From Gonatopus flavifemur (taxonomy: Eukaryota; Arthropoda; Insecta; Hymenoptera; Dryinidae), in contig JAFFJZ010000017.1 of NCBI GenBank assembly GCA_018340375.1, positions 4,764,001 through 4,828,000 on the forward strand: a stretch of DNA of 64,000 bases, read 5' to 3'. The notes beneath the pieces are model-generated. The model saw only the letters and a list, made by a program, of their open reading frames with translations, ran no database searches and was not told where the DNA came from. Made by a program: the position numbers and the translations under genes. Of this stretch, positions 1 through 10,738 are shown one piece after another. How positions within the stretch are numbered: position 1 is the first letter of the stretch; the number at the start of each line of letters is the position of its first letter.

Positions 1-257
1 GATTCCCGTGAAACTCACGAAAAAATGTTTAGCTGTACCACCTAAATTTTAGCTGCTGCAGCGGAATATCTAGCTATGATAGCTAAAATCTAGCTGATAC
101 AGCTAAACATTTTTTTCCGTGCTCGACTATACAAAAATCGATCTTGCGCAGATCGCATCGGGATTGCTTATCCCCAACTTTGAATTCATGTGTATGGAAA
201 AAATGACTGCGCTGTGGTAGCAACTTTTTCTTCACCTTATTATTTTCGTTGGTCCTG

Positions 258-508
258 CACGGAAAAAAGAAAACAGCAATGGTTACTGTGACTTGCAGTA
301 ATTCATTGGAAAAAAATGAAAAATCAAATTCACGCCGTTCATTACTACGTCTCCCAGTAACCGTTAATGTCCAAGCAGTATTGACGAATTTCACTGCAGT
401 ACACATCACTGTGATCGCGCTAACCTCTATCATCCTAGCGTGCTTTCATTTGTTTTTCAACTGATTGCTGTTATGGACAGTAACCAGTGCTGTTTTCTTC
501 TTTCCGTG
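258..508. mobile_element. Palindromic MITE, CACGGAAAAA-type ends
   Basis: The left end CACGGAAAAAAGAAAACAGC is matched in inverted orientation at the right end, and the match continues inward into a GGTTACTGT block, so the arms extend about 35 bp. No coding potential is seen. Other copies with the same CACGGAAAA/TTTTCCGTG termini occur at 13615, 16533 and 54192. No clear target duplication is visible, so the superfamily is left open. Confidence 0.7.
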
Positions 509-943
509 TGCTGAAATAATACAACCATTGTTATTTCCGACTGGAAATTCATCTTCTGAATCAGATCAAGTACATCTCGATCCAGCCCTGCAGTTTACAA
601 GTCATGTCAAGCTTCAGTATCATCAGCACCTTATCAAGAAGGACTGATTAGGATTTGATAGGAATTCCATTCCTCAACCTCCATAATACACCACAGCCAG
701 GATGTGAACAGGAAATCCAAAATGAAACCAAGCATAAGGGAATCGAACGTATTTAAAAGCGCTGGATCAAATCTTTTTCATTAACACATTGAGAGAAGAG
801 CGATTTAGAAGTTCGGTAAATAGTGATGTACTTGTTCGATAAATCTAAATACTACTGAACTTTCAGAGATGTTTCATGAAATTTCGAGAAGGATTACTGA
901 TATTTTGCTTCACATTACTCAGTGTTCTACAATCGTTGTTATA
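509..943. other. Interval without recognised gene
   Basis: AT-rich sequence between two MITEs. No convincing coding frame, RNA gene or further inverted repeat was recognised. Confidence 0.5.
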
Positions 944-1198
944 CACTGAGAGAAATAATTACTAATACCAAAAAAATATATTCTTGAAAAGTTTTAAGAA
1001 TATATATTCTCGAATGCAGCTAATATGGTGTGGAGACAAGAGAAATTTTCTTGAATCAAGAAAATATTTTCTAAATTCAAGAAATCTATGCTTGGTTTCA
1101 GAAAAATTTTCTCGAACCAAGAGAAAATATTTTTGGAGAAATGAATTTCTTGAAACAAGAAAATATGTTGTTGATGATAGTAATTATTTCTCTCTGTG
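944..1198. mobile_element. TA-flanked MITE, CACTGAGAGAAAT ends
   Basis: The terminal inverted repeats CACTGAGAGAAATAATTACT and CACAGAGAGAAATAATTACT are about 21 bp with one mismatch. TA lies on both sides (942-943, 1199-1200), as expected for a 2-bp TA target duplication. The interior is rich in GAAAATATTTTCT-type short palindromes. It belongs to a group that recurs at 2590, 24761, 28704 and 52104. Confidence 0.75.
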
Positions 1199-1597
1199 TA
1201 TAATACAATATTCATGACCAAATTCGCTGTGTATCACTCAATGGCTGAACGTTTAGGAATAGTGCTTCCACAATACGAGACGATACGATATTTTCTGAAA
1301 TATTGTCTTGTTCTTAAAAAATATGAAAATAATGATATCGTCTTGTTCTTGAATGATTCTTGTAATGAATCATCTCGATCTTGTCTTGACAATACCTCAA
1401 GAATATTGATCTTGTCGATAAATTTTCAGAATTTTATATGTTTAAGGAAATATATAAATATAAATACATGTTTCACAGTGCAACTACTGGTGAGAGTTTA
1501 TTGCTTCAGCAATGAAACTCACTATCTTCACAGTGGAACAACATTTCTCTGATTGAATTAATTGAGAGAGAAAACGCAACATTACAGAGGATCCCTT
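1199..1597. other. Interval without recognised gene
   Basis: A stretch at about 1285-1420 repeats AATATTGTCTTGTTCTT / GATATCGTCTTGTTCTT variants, and TGAGAGTTTATTG / CAATGAAACTCA near 1490-1520 form a short hairpin. Nothing else is recognised. Confidence 0.4.
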
Positions 1598-3548
1598 CAC
1601 GGAGAGAAAAAATTTGCTGACGCAGCAAATCGAGGTATTATATATATAATAGCAAAATTTTTTGCTGACCTAGCCAACAATTTGCCATAAAAGCAATCGT
1701 GTCAGCTACGGCAGCAATTTTTTGGCTGTGGCAGCAAAAAATGTTTGCTCCGCCAGCAAATTTTCAGTATTATATACAGAACAGCAAACAAATTTTGCTG
1801 GGATAGCAAACATTTTTTGCTGCCACAGCTAAAAATTCGCTGTCGCAGCTAACAAGATTGCTGGAACAGCAAATAGCAGGGTGTCTACGACTCGGGAAAA
1901 TCCGGGAATCCGGGAAACAGCCGGGGATTTGACAAAGTCGGGAAAAAACGGGAAAAGGCCGGGAATTTCGCGCAACCATCGGGAAAAATTAAAAATTGTT
2001 TGAAAACATTTTTTTAATTAATTTTTTAAATGAAATGATTAGAAAATAGGATGCAAACCACAAAACATGCATTTTTTGTTACAGAGAAACAATTTACTCA
2101 CCAAATGATGGAACAGATTTCAATTGATATCTAACCACTGGATAAAATGTTGCGAAACGTTTTTAGAATGTCCCAGAAACATTTCGCAACATTTTCTCCA
2201 GTAGGATATTCTGCGTTGTCAATCATTATAAAGAACAAGAGTGGTCATATTTCAGAAAATCAATTTGAACAGTGGTCATTATTAGATTCAATAGAATAGA
2301 TTCGATACATTTTGTTTAGCTTATGAATGAATAAGAAGATTTAAAAATCATTGACTCTCTTAATTGCATTACGAATACGATTATTATTCTTTTCTAAGGT
2401 AATATTCTACCTCTGCAGCGTCTGTGATACCTGGAAGGTCTCAGTATGAGTCAAGGTGGAGAAAATAGAATACTAATTAAAGTGAATTTCGCCCATAGAG
2501 ATTTTCTGTACCTCTTTAACTGGCGTGTAACAAAGAAAAAAAGAGAGAGGGGGGATTTCTATGAGCGCCTGCATATGATAAGCAGGGTACACTGTTAAAA
2601 ATTTCTTGGAATTTCATTTATTCTTCAAGTATACTTGTGAATGAAATTCCCAAATCTTGCTGATTGAATTAGGAATTCAATTACATGTAATTGAATTTTC
2701 AATTCTTGCTATATTATATTATTCATAATAATATGGTTTGATAACTGAATTTCCATTAATATGTGATTGAAATTCAAAGAACTTCCTCAATCACGTGAAT
2801 AGAAACTGCTTCTGTCACATGTTATTGAAGTTTCATGTAAATATGTGAATGAAAATCCAATTTTTGTGAACTGAAATAGGAATCCAAATACATGTTGCCG
2901 AATGTTCAAGTTATTGTTTATGAAAATTGAAATTAAGGTACGGGTGATTGAGAAAACTTAGAAGTTTTCAATCCATGATAATATTATGGCTATTATGGTA
3001 TCCAACTGAACATAATAAAAGACATACAAGGTGATCCAAGTCGTTTTTGATTTGAAAAAAAATCTAAAAATGCTCATATGGGTCATTCTAAGTTAAGAGG
3101 TATTTTTGATGTCCACGATAAAAAAACACATTTTTTTTCAATTTATTCGGAATAACGTTATCAGTTCTCAAAACTCATTATTTCCTTCATGGTCACTCAA
3201 ATTCATCACTCGAATTTACTTACTTTAGTCACAATATCACTTTGAACATGAAAAAGTTCTCTCCCCTGGTCTGTCCCTTCACCAATTCTGATCGTGTATC
3301 AGTGATTTTCAATACATAGGAATTTAATGAAATACCAACATCATTCATTTAAAAAAATTAGAATAACTAAATTACTGTAATCCAACAAGTCAAATTACGT
3401 AATATTTTTTTTCATAAAAAATGTTCATGTCTACGTTTGTCCCACACATTTTGCGTCTCTCCCCTGCCCTTTTGTATTTCCTTTAAAAATCGACTTTGTT
3501 TACCCTATCGAGGGAATTTTAACCTTGAACAAGCTTCATTGGATACAA

Positions 3549-3672
3549 CACGCTGAAAAATAATTCGCCGTGGCAGCTAAAAATTAGCTACCATAGCTAA
3601 TTTCCGTGGGTAATATTTGGATATTGAAAAACGTAGCTATGGTAGCGATTTTTTTTCAATCAGTGTTTCGCT
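3549..3672. repeat. Small palindromic repeat built on AGCTACCATAGCT
   Basis: CGCTGAAAAATAATTCGC at the left is roughly inverse to GCGATTTTTTTTCAATCAG at the right. The interior contains repeated AGCTAYSRTAGCT palindromes of the kind seen at 10-110, 1620-1870, 4020-4205 and 6505-6590. It probably represents another MITE remnant. Confidence 0.4.
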
Positions 3673-4271
3673 GTACCAGCTTGGAACAATCGCTAAGAGA
3701 ATAACCCAACGAGTGAAAAAAAAATCATTCGATAGGGAAGAGTCGATCCCGCAATATTTCGATTATTAACTCAACCTGCTATCGCTTGAGCCACGCTATC
3801 AGTTGAATAAACGGTGTTCTAATGAGGCATATAACTCCGGCAGAATGTTTCGAATTCAATTTTGCAAACTGCTTTTGGAGGTTAGATATTTTCACACAAT
3901 ATCCTAAGAATATTACATGAATATCATGTGCTATTAAGGTTGTTGAACATCCTTTGAACGTTAAAATGTCTATGCATTCGTCAAATCTTCATTGAATGTT
4001 TGGCGGCCATCTTGTTCTCTTTGGATATGTACGCCACAGCTAAAAAAGTTGCTACAATAGTATCATTTCTCCTGCGATCATTTTTTGTCGACGTAGCACC
4101 ATAAAAGTAGCAGCTACAGCTATAATCATAACTGCAGTAGCGAAATGCACTCAGCAAACGAGTTTTCGCTGTCACTGCGAATTCATTTTTTTCCGTGAAA
4201 GGTAGCAGCAAGCTACACACCAGCTAGCCGCGCAACTATTTTACTAGGCTTTTCGGTAACGTCACCCAGTG

Positions 4272-4535
4272 GATACAACCCAGACAAGCAAAAATTTTTC
4301 ATTGTCCAAAAGATTTCCACTGGATGTCTTAAAGATGTCTGATGCGACAGTTTTCACTGTCTTTAAGATGTCTTCAATAAGTAATCTAAAAGATTCCTAA
4401 AAGAGATCTGAAGACGTATTTTAGCTTTCTCAATCGAAGATATCTTAAAGACAGTGAAAACTCTCGCATAAGACATCTTCAAGACATCCAGTGGAAATCT
4501 TTTACACAATGAAAAATTCGTGCTGTCTGGGAAGT
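4272..4535. mobile_element. Long-armed palindromic MITE, CCCAGACA ends
   Basis: The two halves are inverse over about 115 bp: AAAAGATTTCCACTGGATGT and CAGTTTTCACTGTCTTTAAG appear on the left and, inverted, on the right. The end motif CCCAGACAAGCA / CCCAGACAGCA links it to the palindromic elements at 27.6-31.9 kb. Confidence 0.7.
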
Positions 4536-6599
4536 CCGAACGAGTGAATGTGATCTCTCCCCTAGACGTACGTTTCTTTTTGTAATTTTTCGCTTGAATA
4601 CTTCATTTTATTCATATGTTCACTAACGTTTGTGCATATATTCTATTATCTCTTTGTTAATCACATAAGATGAATACCGTTATGTTTATTTCTGTTTTTT
4701 AACCAAAAAGTCTCTCCCCTGTCATCTCTCCCCTGCTCATAAAATGTCAGGGGAGACATAAAAACGTCGGATCAGAGGATTTTAATGGTTGAGACATGAA
4801 TAATCATTGCGCAGTTCAGTGAATATATACATTTATATCCTTTAATCATACTTCACGAATTTAATTACGGTAAAATATACCTTCTACAGAATATAGCAGC
4901 CTACTATGAACGGAAGTGAAAAAAAATATTTTCATTCAATTCAACATTGCCATTGAATGTTAACATCAGAAATGATTGATTTTTTTATTTTATGTTTTTT
5001 TTTCATCTCTTCCCTGTACATCCAGTCTCTCCCCTGGTCTCTTATAAAACGAGATAAAATTGATTAATTGACTGGCTACTTTGCAGATATGTCCAAATCA
5101 ATTGTTTCAATACAAATATGATATAATTCCATTGCAATTCTAACATTTATGTCGCGCCGCTTTTCCTACCGAACGAGACCTCTCAACTTAGAATGACCCA
5201 TATCACAAAAACTAATCTTCAAAAAATTGAAATTATTGAATTTTGGCTGCAGAATATGCTCTTGAGATACAGTTTATCTAACTTGGGTCACCCTGTATAC
5301 TCTTGCTTTGACGAAGTCATTCACATATCCACTCCAAATATGTACTAGTTAGATCACACGATTTGGTTAGTATTTCTACATCACATATACATTTTGATTC
5401 ACAAGTTTGAAAAATGAACGCAAGATCATATACGTAAAAAAATACTTCCATCCACCTAACTGGCGGTGGCTTGAGTGATAGAGCTTCGGCGTCCAAATTC
5501 GACGCCCCGCGTTCAAGTCTTGTGAAGGTGATTTTTTTTTCAACAATCATGAACACGTGCATGAAATTTAAAGAACTTGTTATTGAATGTTCAATACTAC
5601 TGTACATTATTTTTCATTTGCGTGAGTGGAAATTGCTTCCATTACATGTGATTGAAAATTCAATCAGAAATTTTTAACAGTGTAGATGTTGCATTGAAAA
5701 TCAGTTTATTCAACATTTTTTCATTTTGTTTTGAACACAAACTCTGAGTGAGGCGTTAGCGAAATTGAGTTTTGAACTGTGTTCTTTTGAACTTCATTGT
5801 ATTACAACAAGACGATATTGCATACTACAATAACTTCACCACAAAATTTTTTATTGAATTCTCATTCGAAATTTGTGTAAAGTGTAGTCCATCATAGTCA
5901 TGGGCACGTATGGGCAGCCCGGTAATACTTTCGTATTCACGAAGAACTTTTGGAGTTTTTTTTATCTTATATTTATAAATACATCTTCTTATGAGGTTGA
6001 TAAAAAATACTACTTATCGCAAATGCTGCGAGAACACAAAAGTATTCCCGGGCTGCCTATCTACGGCCAATGTCAGACTGAATTTTATAATTTGTTTTAC
6101 GTATTCACAATTTTTAAATGATCCTCAATCAACAGCATCCGTGAAGGAATCTTTTACATGATCTTGAAACATAATGCTCCAACATTTTTCTTCAAACAAT
6201 CACACTCGTAACTAATTTTTCCCGGACATGAATAAAAGGAGGTGTCGAAAAGTTGGTTACATTATTCACGAAGGAAACTCCAAGGAATTTGTAGAGTATT
6301 TTTGAAAGTTTATGCAATTAAATAATATAATTTTTCACAGTATGATGCCGAGGGGATTCAAAATTTCTTCTCGTGAACTTTTAGGAGATATATGATATTC
6401 ATTTTTGTAAAATTATTTCATGGTCGGGAATTTAGGAAAAATATCCGGGAAAAGTCGGGAATTAGCCGGGAATTTTGAAATTGAATTTTGGTAGACACCT
6501 CGAAATAGTTTGCTGTCACAGCAAAAAATTTGCTGCTCTGGCAGAAGGAACCCAGCAAAAGTAGATTTCGCTGCCACAGCGAATTCCTTTTTCTCCGTG

Positions 6600-7738
6600 T
6601 TTTATCCACGTTGCCTCCACGCAGATGCGACGTGAAAGCGGTAGGTGTGTTGGTAGGGTAGTGCACTTCTCCTAGATATAGTGTACTTATTATACTACAA
6701 GTTCATAACATTCGAAAGAAAAAGACAGCGGATTTCGAATATTGCTCACTGTTTGATCGTAGCACCTGTAGCAGAGCAATTCGTCGCACACCACAATTAC
6801 ACACTCTCATTACACGGCAATTAGATAGTGGGGATCGAAGATATTTCATACCTTTGGCTGTCAATCCCTTCCAAGTTCAGTGGGTCATGACACTCTTAGA
6901 GCAACGGGTGTTTGTACTCTTCGATTATCTTTCCATGTGTAAAGTATTTGGTGTAATTAGTTTTCATCTCCTCGCGATCCGCTGTGATTACGTTATCTCC
7001 GAATTCCTCTGGGAATACGCCGGTATCGAGTAATAATTCTTGACGCGGTTCCTCATCTTGGGCATCTCCTGCTGGACACCTCCAAATTCTATCGTCGATC
7101 GTCACTGGACCAGGAAATCTCCCCCGACTTTTTCACGGTGCACCGCAGCGGTTGTATGTACGAGTGAGTGAATGACGCGTGAATCTTGGCCAGATTCATT
7201 TCTTCATTTCGGGTCCTTTGCATAGGGTACTTGTGTACCTTTCAACTGACCCATCTTTGTAAATTTCGTTATGGGGAGTTTATTCCTTGGAGTTGATATT
7301 ATATTGTTATTCGCGAATTATAGTGTCAAAACTAAACAATCGTCCTTTTTTTTCTTTTCTAAACAAAAAACGAGATGGAATCTATTTCCTCTCCCTTCAA
7401 TCTGTAGTCCGCTTCTCATCCGTATTTTATATCTTTCAGTCACTACGTCGAGTCGATTCATTTGTCAGCTAATGTAATTTTCTCAGTATTCTCATCAATT
7501 GAGAAGTCCTTTCAATTTCAATTGTTATTTTCTATGTCAAAACGGCGAAGGTCGAACACTCACGTATTATGATGTTTTTCCTTTCATGAATAATTCCCTC
7601 ATACGCGGTAAATTATCAAATACCTCAACACTTGGGGCAACGGCCCAACATATCGGACCAACGGTATAAGGAACGGCAGTGATGAGCGAAGTTATTTTCC
7701 TTCAAATTCATCCAGTGTCTTTGTTTCTATTGCCGTAC
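6600..7738. other. Unique-looking sequence, probably host intron or intergenic
   Basis: No inverted repeats were seen here. An open frame of 69 codons on the minus strand (6896-7105) is acidic and has a mixed, non-repetitive composition. I do not recognise it and cannot find paired splice sites for it. The stretch follows the sugar-transporter exon on the same strand, so it may be the next intron of that gene. Confidence 0.35.
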
Positions 7739-7925
7739 CAATTAGAATTTCAGCCCATGGTAAGGATGCAATCAATGATGCCTCATTGTCGCTGATCAAC
7801 AGGAACGAATCTGATTTTAGTAATTCAGGTAAAGCCGTTGATGACCATCCCACAGTCAATCCAAAAGAAAATATGGCCAAGTTGGCTGAAACGTTCAAGA
7901 ATCGAGTGAAATCAACATTGTACTT
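7739..7925 (-). CDS. Exon of an MFS sugar (facilitated trehalose Tret1-like) transporter, partial
   Basis: Read on the minus strand, this segment encodes a peptide with ANLAIFSFGLTVGWSS, then ALPEL, then SDNEASLIASLPWAEILIG. This is the pattern of the first transmembrane helix and following loop of insect Tret1-type sugar porters (S/GANL..FSFG...GWTSPALP...L, then DEASWIGSL), plasma-membrane proteins of the major facilitator superfamily that pass trehalose or other sugars. A canonical donor follows in phase: the coding ends ...ATTG and the next bases are GTACGG, so the low-coordinate boundary is well placed. The upstream boundary is uncertain: the frame stays open to 8225 without family similarity, and several AG acceptors are possible between about 7925 and 7970. 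No later exon (GRK motifs, further helices) was found in the window, so the rest may lie beyond a long intron, or this may be an orphan exon. Some residues usually conserved (the P after GWTS) differ, so a decayed copy is possible. Confidence 0.6.
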
Positions 7926-8553
7926 TGACACAGTTTTAATGTAAATCCAATTCGGAGACAAACAATACCTATCAGAACACATATTACGTAGTAGTACATA
8001 ATTAATAAATGAAACGATAAAGAATTTGGTATACAAAAATTGTCGTGTGGTTGTATCTTCGAAGCAACTACTCGCAAATGGAAATTCACAACTCATGTTT
8101 ATCATCCTCAATTTGAGGAAATAATAACTTTCACCAGTGATAATGATGTCACGTTTGCTGATTATAGCCAACAGATAATCAAGGGTGAAACGATGTTCGT
8201 GGTTTGCTCTGATACAGGAGCACATTCACTACGGGTGTCAATTTTGAATACGATAGGATACCCAAATAGCGTTTTTCAAATACCCAAATAACCTGATCCT
8301 AAGGAAAAAACTAAATCTTCGGCTCATGTTTTCCGTATCAAAAAAATCCAGGTGGTTCCGATAAGAGCCTATGTGTAAATCCCTGGGAACCCATGGGCAC
8401 GGAGAAAAAAGCAGCTCGAAAGGATAGTAATCTTTAATAGAAAATTGGAGAATATTTCTTGAAATCTAAGAATTTTTCTTAAGTTCGTAATAAACATAAA
8501 ACGGTTCAGATTTCTCTTGAATATTGTTCGAAAAACAATGAAAAATTATCAAT

Positions 8554-8730
8554 ACTTAACAAATCATAAGAACAAATATGAAGTTTCCAAAAGTCGCGCA
8601 TGAAATTTTACAAAGTAAGTAACAAAATTTTGAAATCTTATTTTCAAATTACAGAATTTTGTTATTCACTTTGTAAAATTTCATGCGCGACTTTTGGAAA
8701 CTTCATATTTGTTTTTATGATTTGTTAAGT
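8554..8730. repeat. Hairpin, about 80-bp arms
   Basis: ACTTAACAAATCATAAGAAC at the left and its near-perfect inverse at the right start two arms of about 80 bp with only a handful of mismatches. The core includes TTCCAAAAGTCGCGCATGAA in both orientations. The loop is around 15 bp. A transcript would fold into a long stem. Confidence 0.8.
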
Positions 8731-9302
8731 AACCAAGCCGGTTTAAACCATGCAACCCTGCATGAGAGCGAGAGTCATCTTTTCAAACCGGACTGAACTA
8801 ATTTGTACTCCCAATACATAATTTTTGACACGATAAATGAAGTGGAAATCACTTTTTTTCAGGCTAGCAACTCTGAAGGTATTGAATATTCACAAAAAAA
8901 ACAACTATCTGAATTGATATAAGAGTAGCAGTTTTTATAGCAATGAAGAAAAAATCTCATTGACCGCTTTGGATTTGAATTGTTCTGATTCGAAAGGATA
9001 TCTCAGTTCAGGAAATTATTCTGTTAACTGAAATTGTTCGAATGAAGATATCTCTGTTCCAATGCCGTTCTGGAAAAAAATATTTCATTGAATCAATTGA
9101 ATTCCTAGATTCATTGAATTGAATAATTCATTGAGATGAAGATATTTCTTGGAATTAAAAAAATTTTTCTTCGTTCCAATGCCGTTTTGGAAAAAAATAT
9201 TTCATTGAATCAATCAAATTCGTCGATTCATTGGATTGAATAATTTATTGAGATGAAGAAGTGTATTTCTACAGTAAAGTTATACCTTGCTCGCTGATAC
9301 GG
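8731..9302. repeat. AT-rich interval with a 117-bp tandem duplication
   Basis: GTTCCAATGCCGTT begins a unit at 9056 and again at 9173. Each is followed by TGGAAAAAAATATTTCATTG and an ATTCATTGRATTGAATAAT block, so there are two adjacent copies of about 117 bp with modest divergence. No coding signal. Confidence 0.65.
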
Positions 9303-9412
9303 ATTGTAATTAGTTCTCACAAGATGTCAGATTTTCTCACAAGTTCTCTTCCTACAGTATAGTTTGTATATAAGGAATCAATATACCCCATCCTCCCGGT
9401 AAGTAATACTCC
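9303..9412 (-). repeat. Dispersed 110-bp core repeat, copy 1
   Basis: In reverse complement it carries AGTATTACTTACC, then TTATATACAAACTATACTGT, GAGAACTTGTGAGAAAATC and GACATCTTGTGAGAACTAA. The same order of blocks is seen at 13480-13595 and 25377-25495. No ORF; it could be a short SINE-like unit or the surviving core of a larger transposon. Confidence 0.55.
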
Positions 9413-10737
9413 ATTCATTGAAATTTTCCTCTCAGATAATGGCGTTGATCATCTGCGGAAATGTATATAACATCGTCACGAGACAGGGAGGTATCATTTA
9501 ATAAGGTGTTATTTGAAATTTATTACAGATTATACAGGAACCATTGAAACTTCACCAAAAACATGACTTCTCAACGACCAATGACTCCGTGAAACTGTGA
9601 TCCAAGTGTCCCAGAGTGCTCAAAACTTGCAGTTGTAAAAAGGTCTAGGAATAGATCGTAAAATAAAAAGTCGATTTAAATAATGAATATATTTTTTTTA
9701 TTATACCAAAAATCCCACATTGGCCCCGATGAAATATTGTATTCATCCAAAGGATGACTATTAGAATTCAATAATGTATGTCATTGACATGATTCATCCA
9801 ATTCATTGTTCCAAAGAACCCTCGATTTCAATTGATTCTTCAACATCTTTCATGTACAATACGATATTTCTGTGATTGGAAGGAAATATTCATTGTGCCA
9901 TTCATTATTTCTTAGCACAGTAAAGATTCGTTTGCTATGAAAACTGTTCATCAATGTTGTAATTGAGATTACTGGTTTGAAGATATATTCTTTCAGTTCA
10001 CAGAAATAAGAATATCAATTCGATGAAATATAATTTTAGTTCTAAGAATTGTCCATTAGATCCAACGACATACATGATTAATTGAAAAACTGTCTTAATC
10101 GCAGGAATATGACATTTTATCGAGATTGATAATTTTGTATTATGAATACTGAGTCATTAATTTTCAAGGAACACATATTCATTTGTTCTTACTTATCATT
10201 CATTCATTTTCTCCATGCATCTCATCGGATTCATAATTTTATTCATTTGCTACATACATATCCCAGTTCATTCAAATGGAGTAACTTTGAATCAAAAGAA
10301 TCATATATTGACTCGAAGATCACATTTCTTGGGATCGATTAAGCCTTCTTTCAATATATTTTATATCTTTTCCACAGCATACAACAATATTTTTTCACAA
10401 GCAGATTCATGAACAACAATAATGATAGATGATTGATTTCTAAGACATTATTTATTGAATAAAGATCAGCTTCATTGATTCAAGAAAGACATATTCATTC
10501 CAATAATCTTTTTCATCGGTTTGAAGTCATGGAAACTTTAATATGAATGACTTAATTTTTGAATCCTATGAAATAATATTATAAATACTATTGAATGACG
10601 GAATTTCTTTAATTGGAAGAAATTTTCATTGATTCAATTACTTTTTTCCTCAGTGTAGGTAATTAATTTCAGGCCCTCTGAATATTATATTTAAGAATTC
10701 TCTTCAATTGAGTGAGAATACGATGAGTGCCTCTTTA
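9413..10737. other. AT-rich interval, no gene recognised
   Basis: TTCATTGATTCAA/AATTCATTGAATC-type short motifs recur throughout, as in the interiors of nearby MITEs, and TTTTTTCCTCAGTGTAG at 10645-10661 looks like one MITE end. I could not pair it convincingly. No coding exon or RNA gene was recognised. Confidence 0.4.
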
Positions 10738-10738
10738 T

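Larger units (their letters stand above)
3027..5295. mobile_element. Non-autonomous Tc1/mariner-type element
   Basis: The ends CAAGGTGATCCAAGT and (inverse) CAGGGTGACCCAAGT are flanked by TA on both sides. A second inverted block sits inside (ATGGGTCATTCTAAGTT near 3077, its inverse near 5185), so the inverted repeats may run 100 bp or more. The terminal CAGGGTG resembles the DD41D elements elsewhere in this window. There is no transposase ORF. Several CTCTCCCCTG motifs are scattered inside. Confidence 0.65.
2590..5682. mobile_element. TA-flanked CACTGTTAAAAATTTC MITE, split by insertion
   Basis: The left CACTGTTAAAAATTTCT matches the inverse of AGAAATTTTTAACAGTG at the right. TA flanks both ends (2588-2589, 5683-5684). 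The sequence next to each end (2600-3020 and 5300-5670) holds TGAATTTCAATCACATGT-like tracts. The middle is occupied by the element at 3027-5295. Confidence 0.7.
1877..6500. mobile_element. Non-autonomous hAT-like element with CGGGAAAA-rich ends
   Basis: The left terminus CAGGGTGTCTAC pairs with GTAGACACCT at the right. Just inside each end lies a run of CGGGAAAA/CCGGGAATT units (1890-1990 and 6421-6478). AAATAG stands immediately outside the left end (1871-1876) and again at 6503-6508, consistent with a decayed 8-bp duplication (GCAAATAG / CGAAATAG). There is no transposase gene inside; most of the interior consists of later insertions. Confidence 0.65.
1598..6599. mobile_element. Outer CACGGAG-ended MITE, split by a 4.6-kb insertion
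   Basis: The left end CACGGAGAGAAAAAATTTGC pairs with the inverse of the right end (CACGGAGAAAAAGGAATTCG). Both ends continue into repeats of a short palindromic unit like GCTGTGGCAGCAAA. Only 1598-1876 and 6501-6599 belong to this element; the rest arrived by later insertions. Before interruption it would have been about 375 bp. Confidence 0.65.

Noticed and set aside
6896..7105. 69-codon minus-strand frame with acidic composition
   Set aside because: Looks protein-like but has no known motif or paired splice sites.
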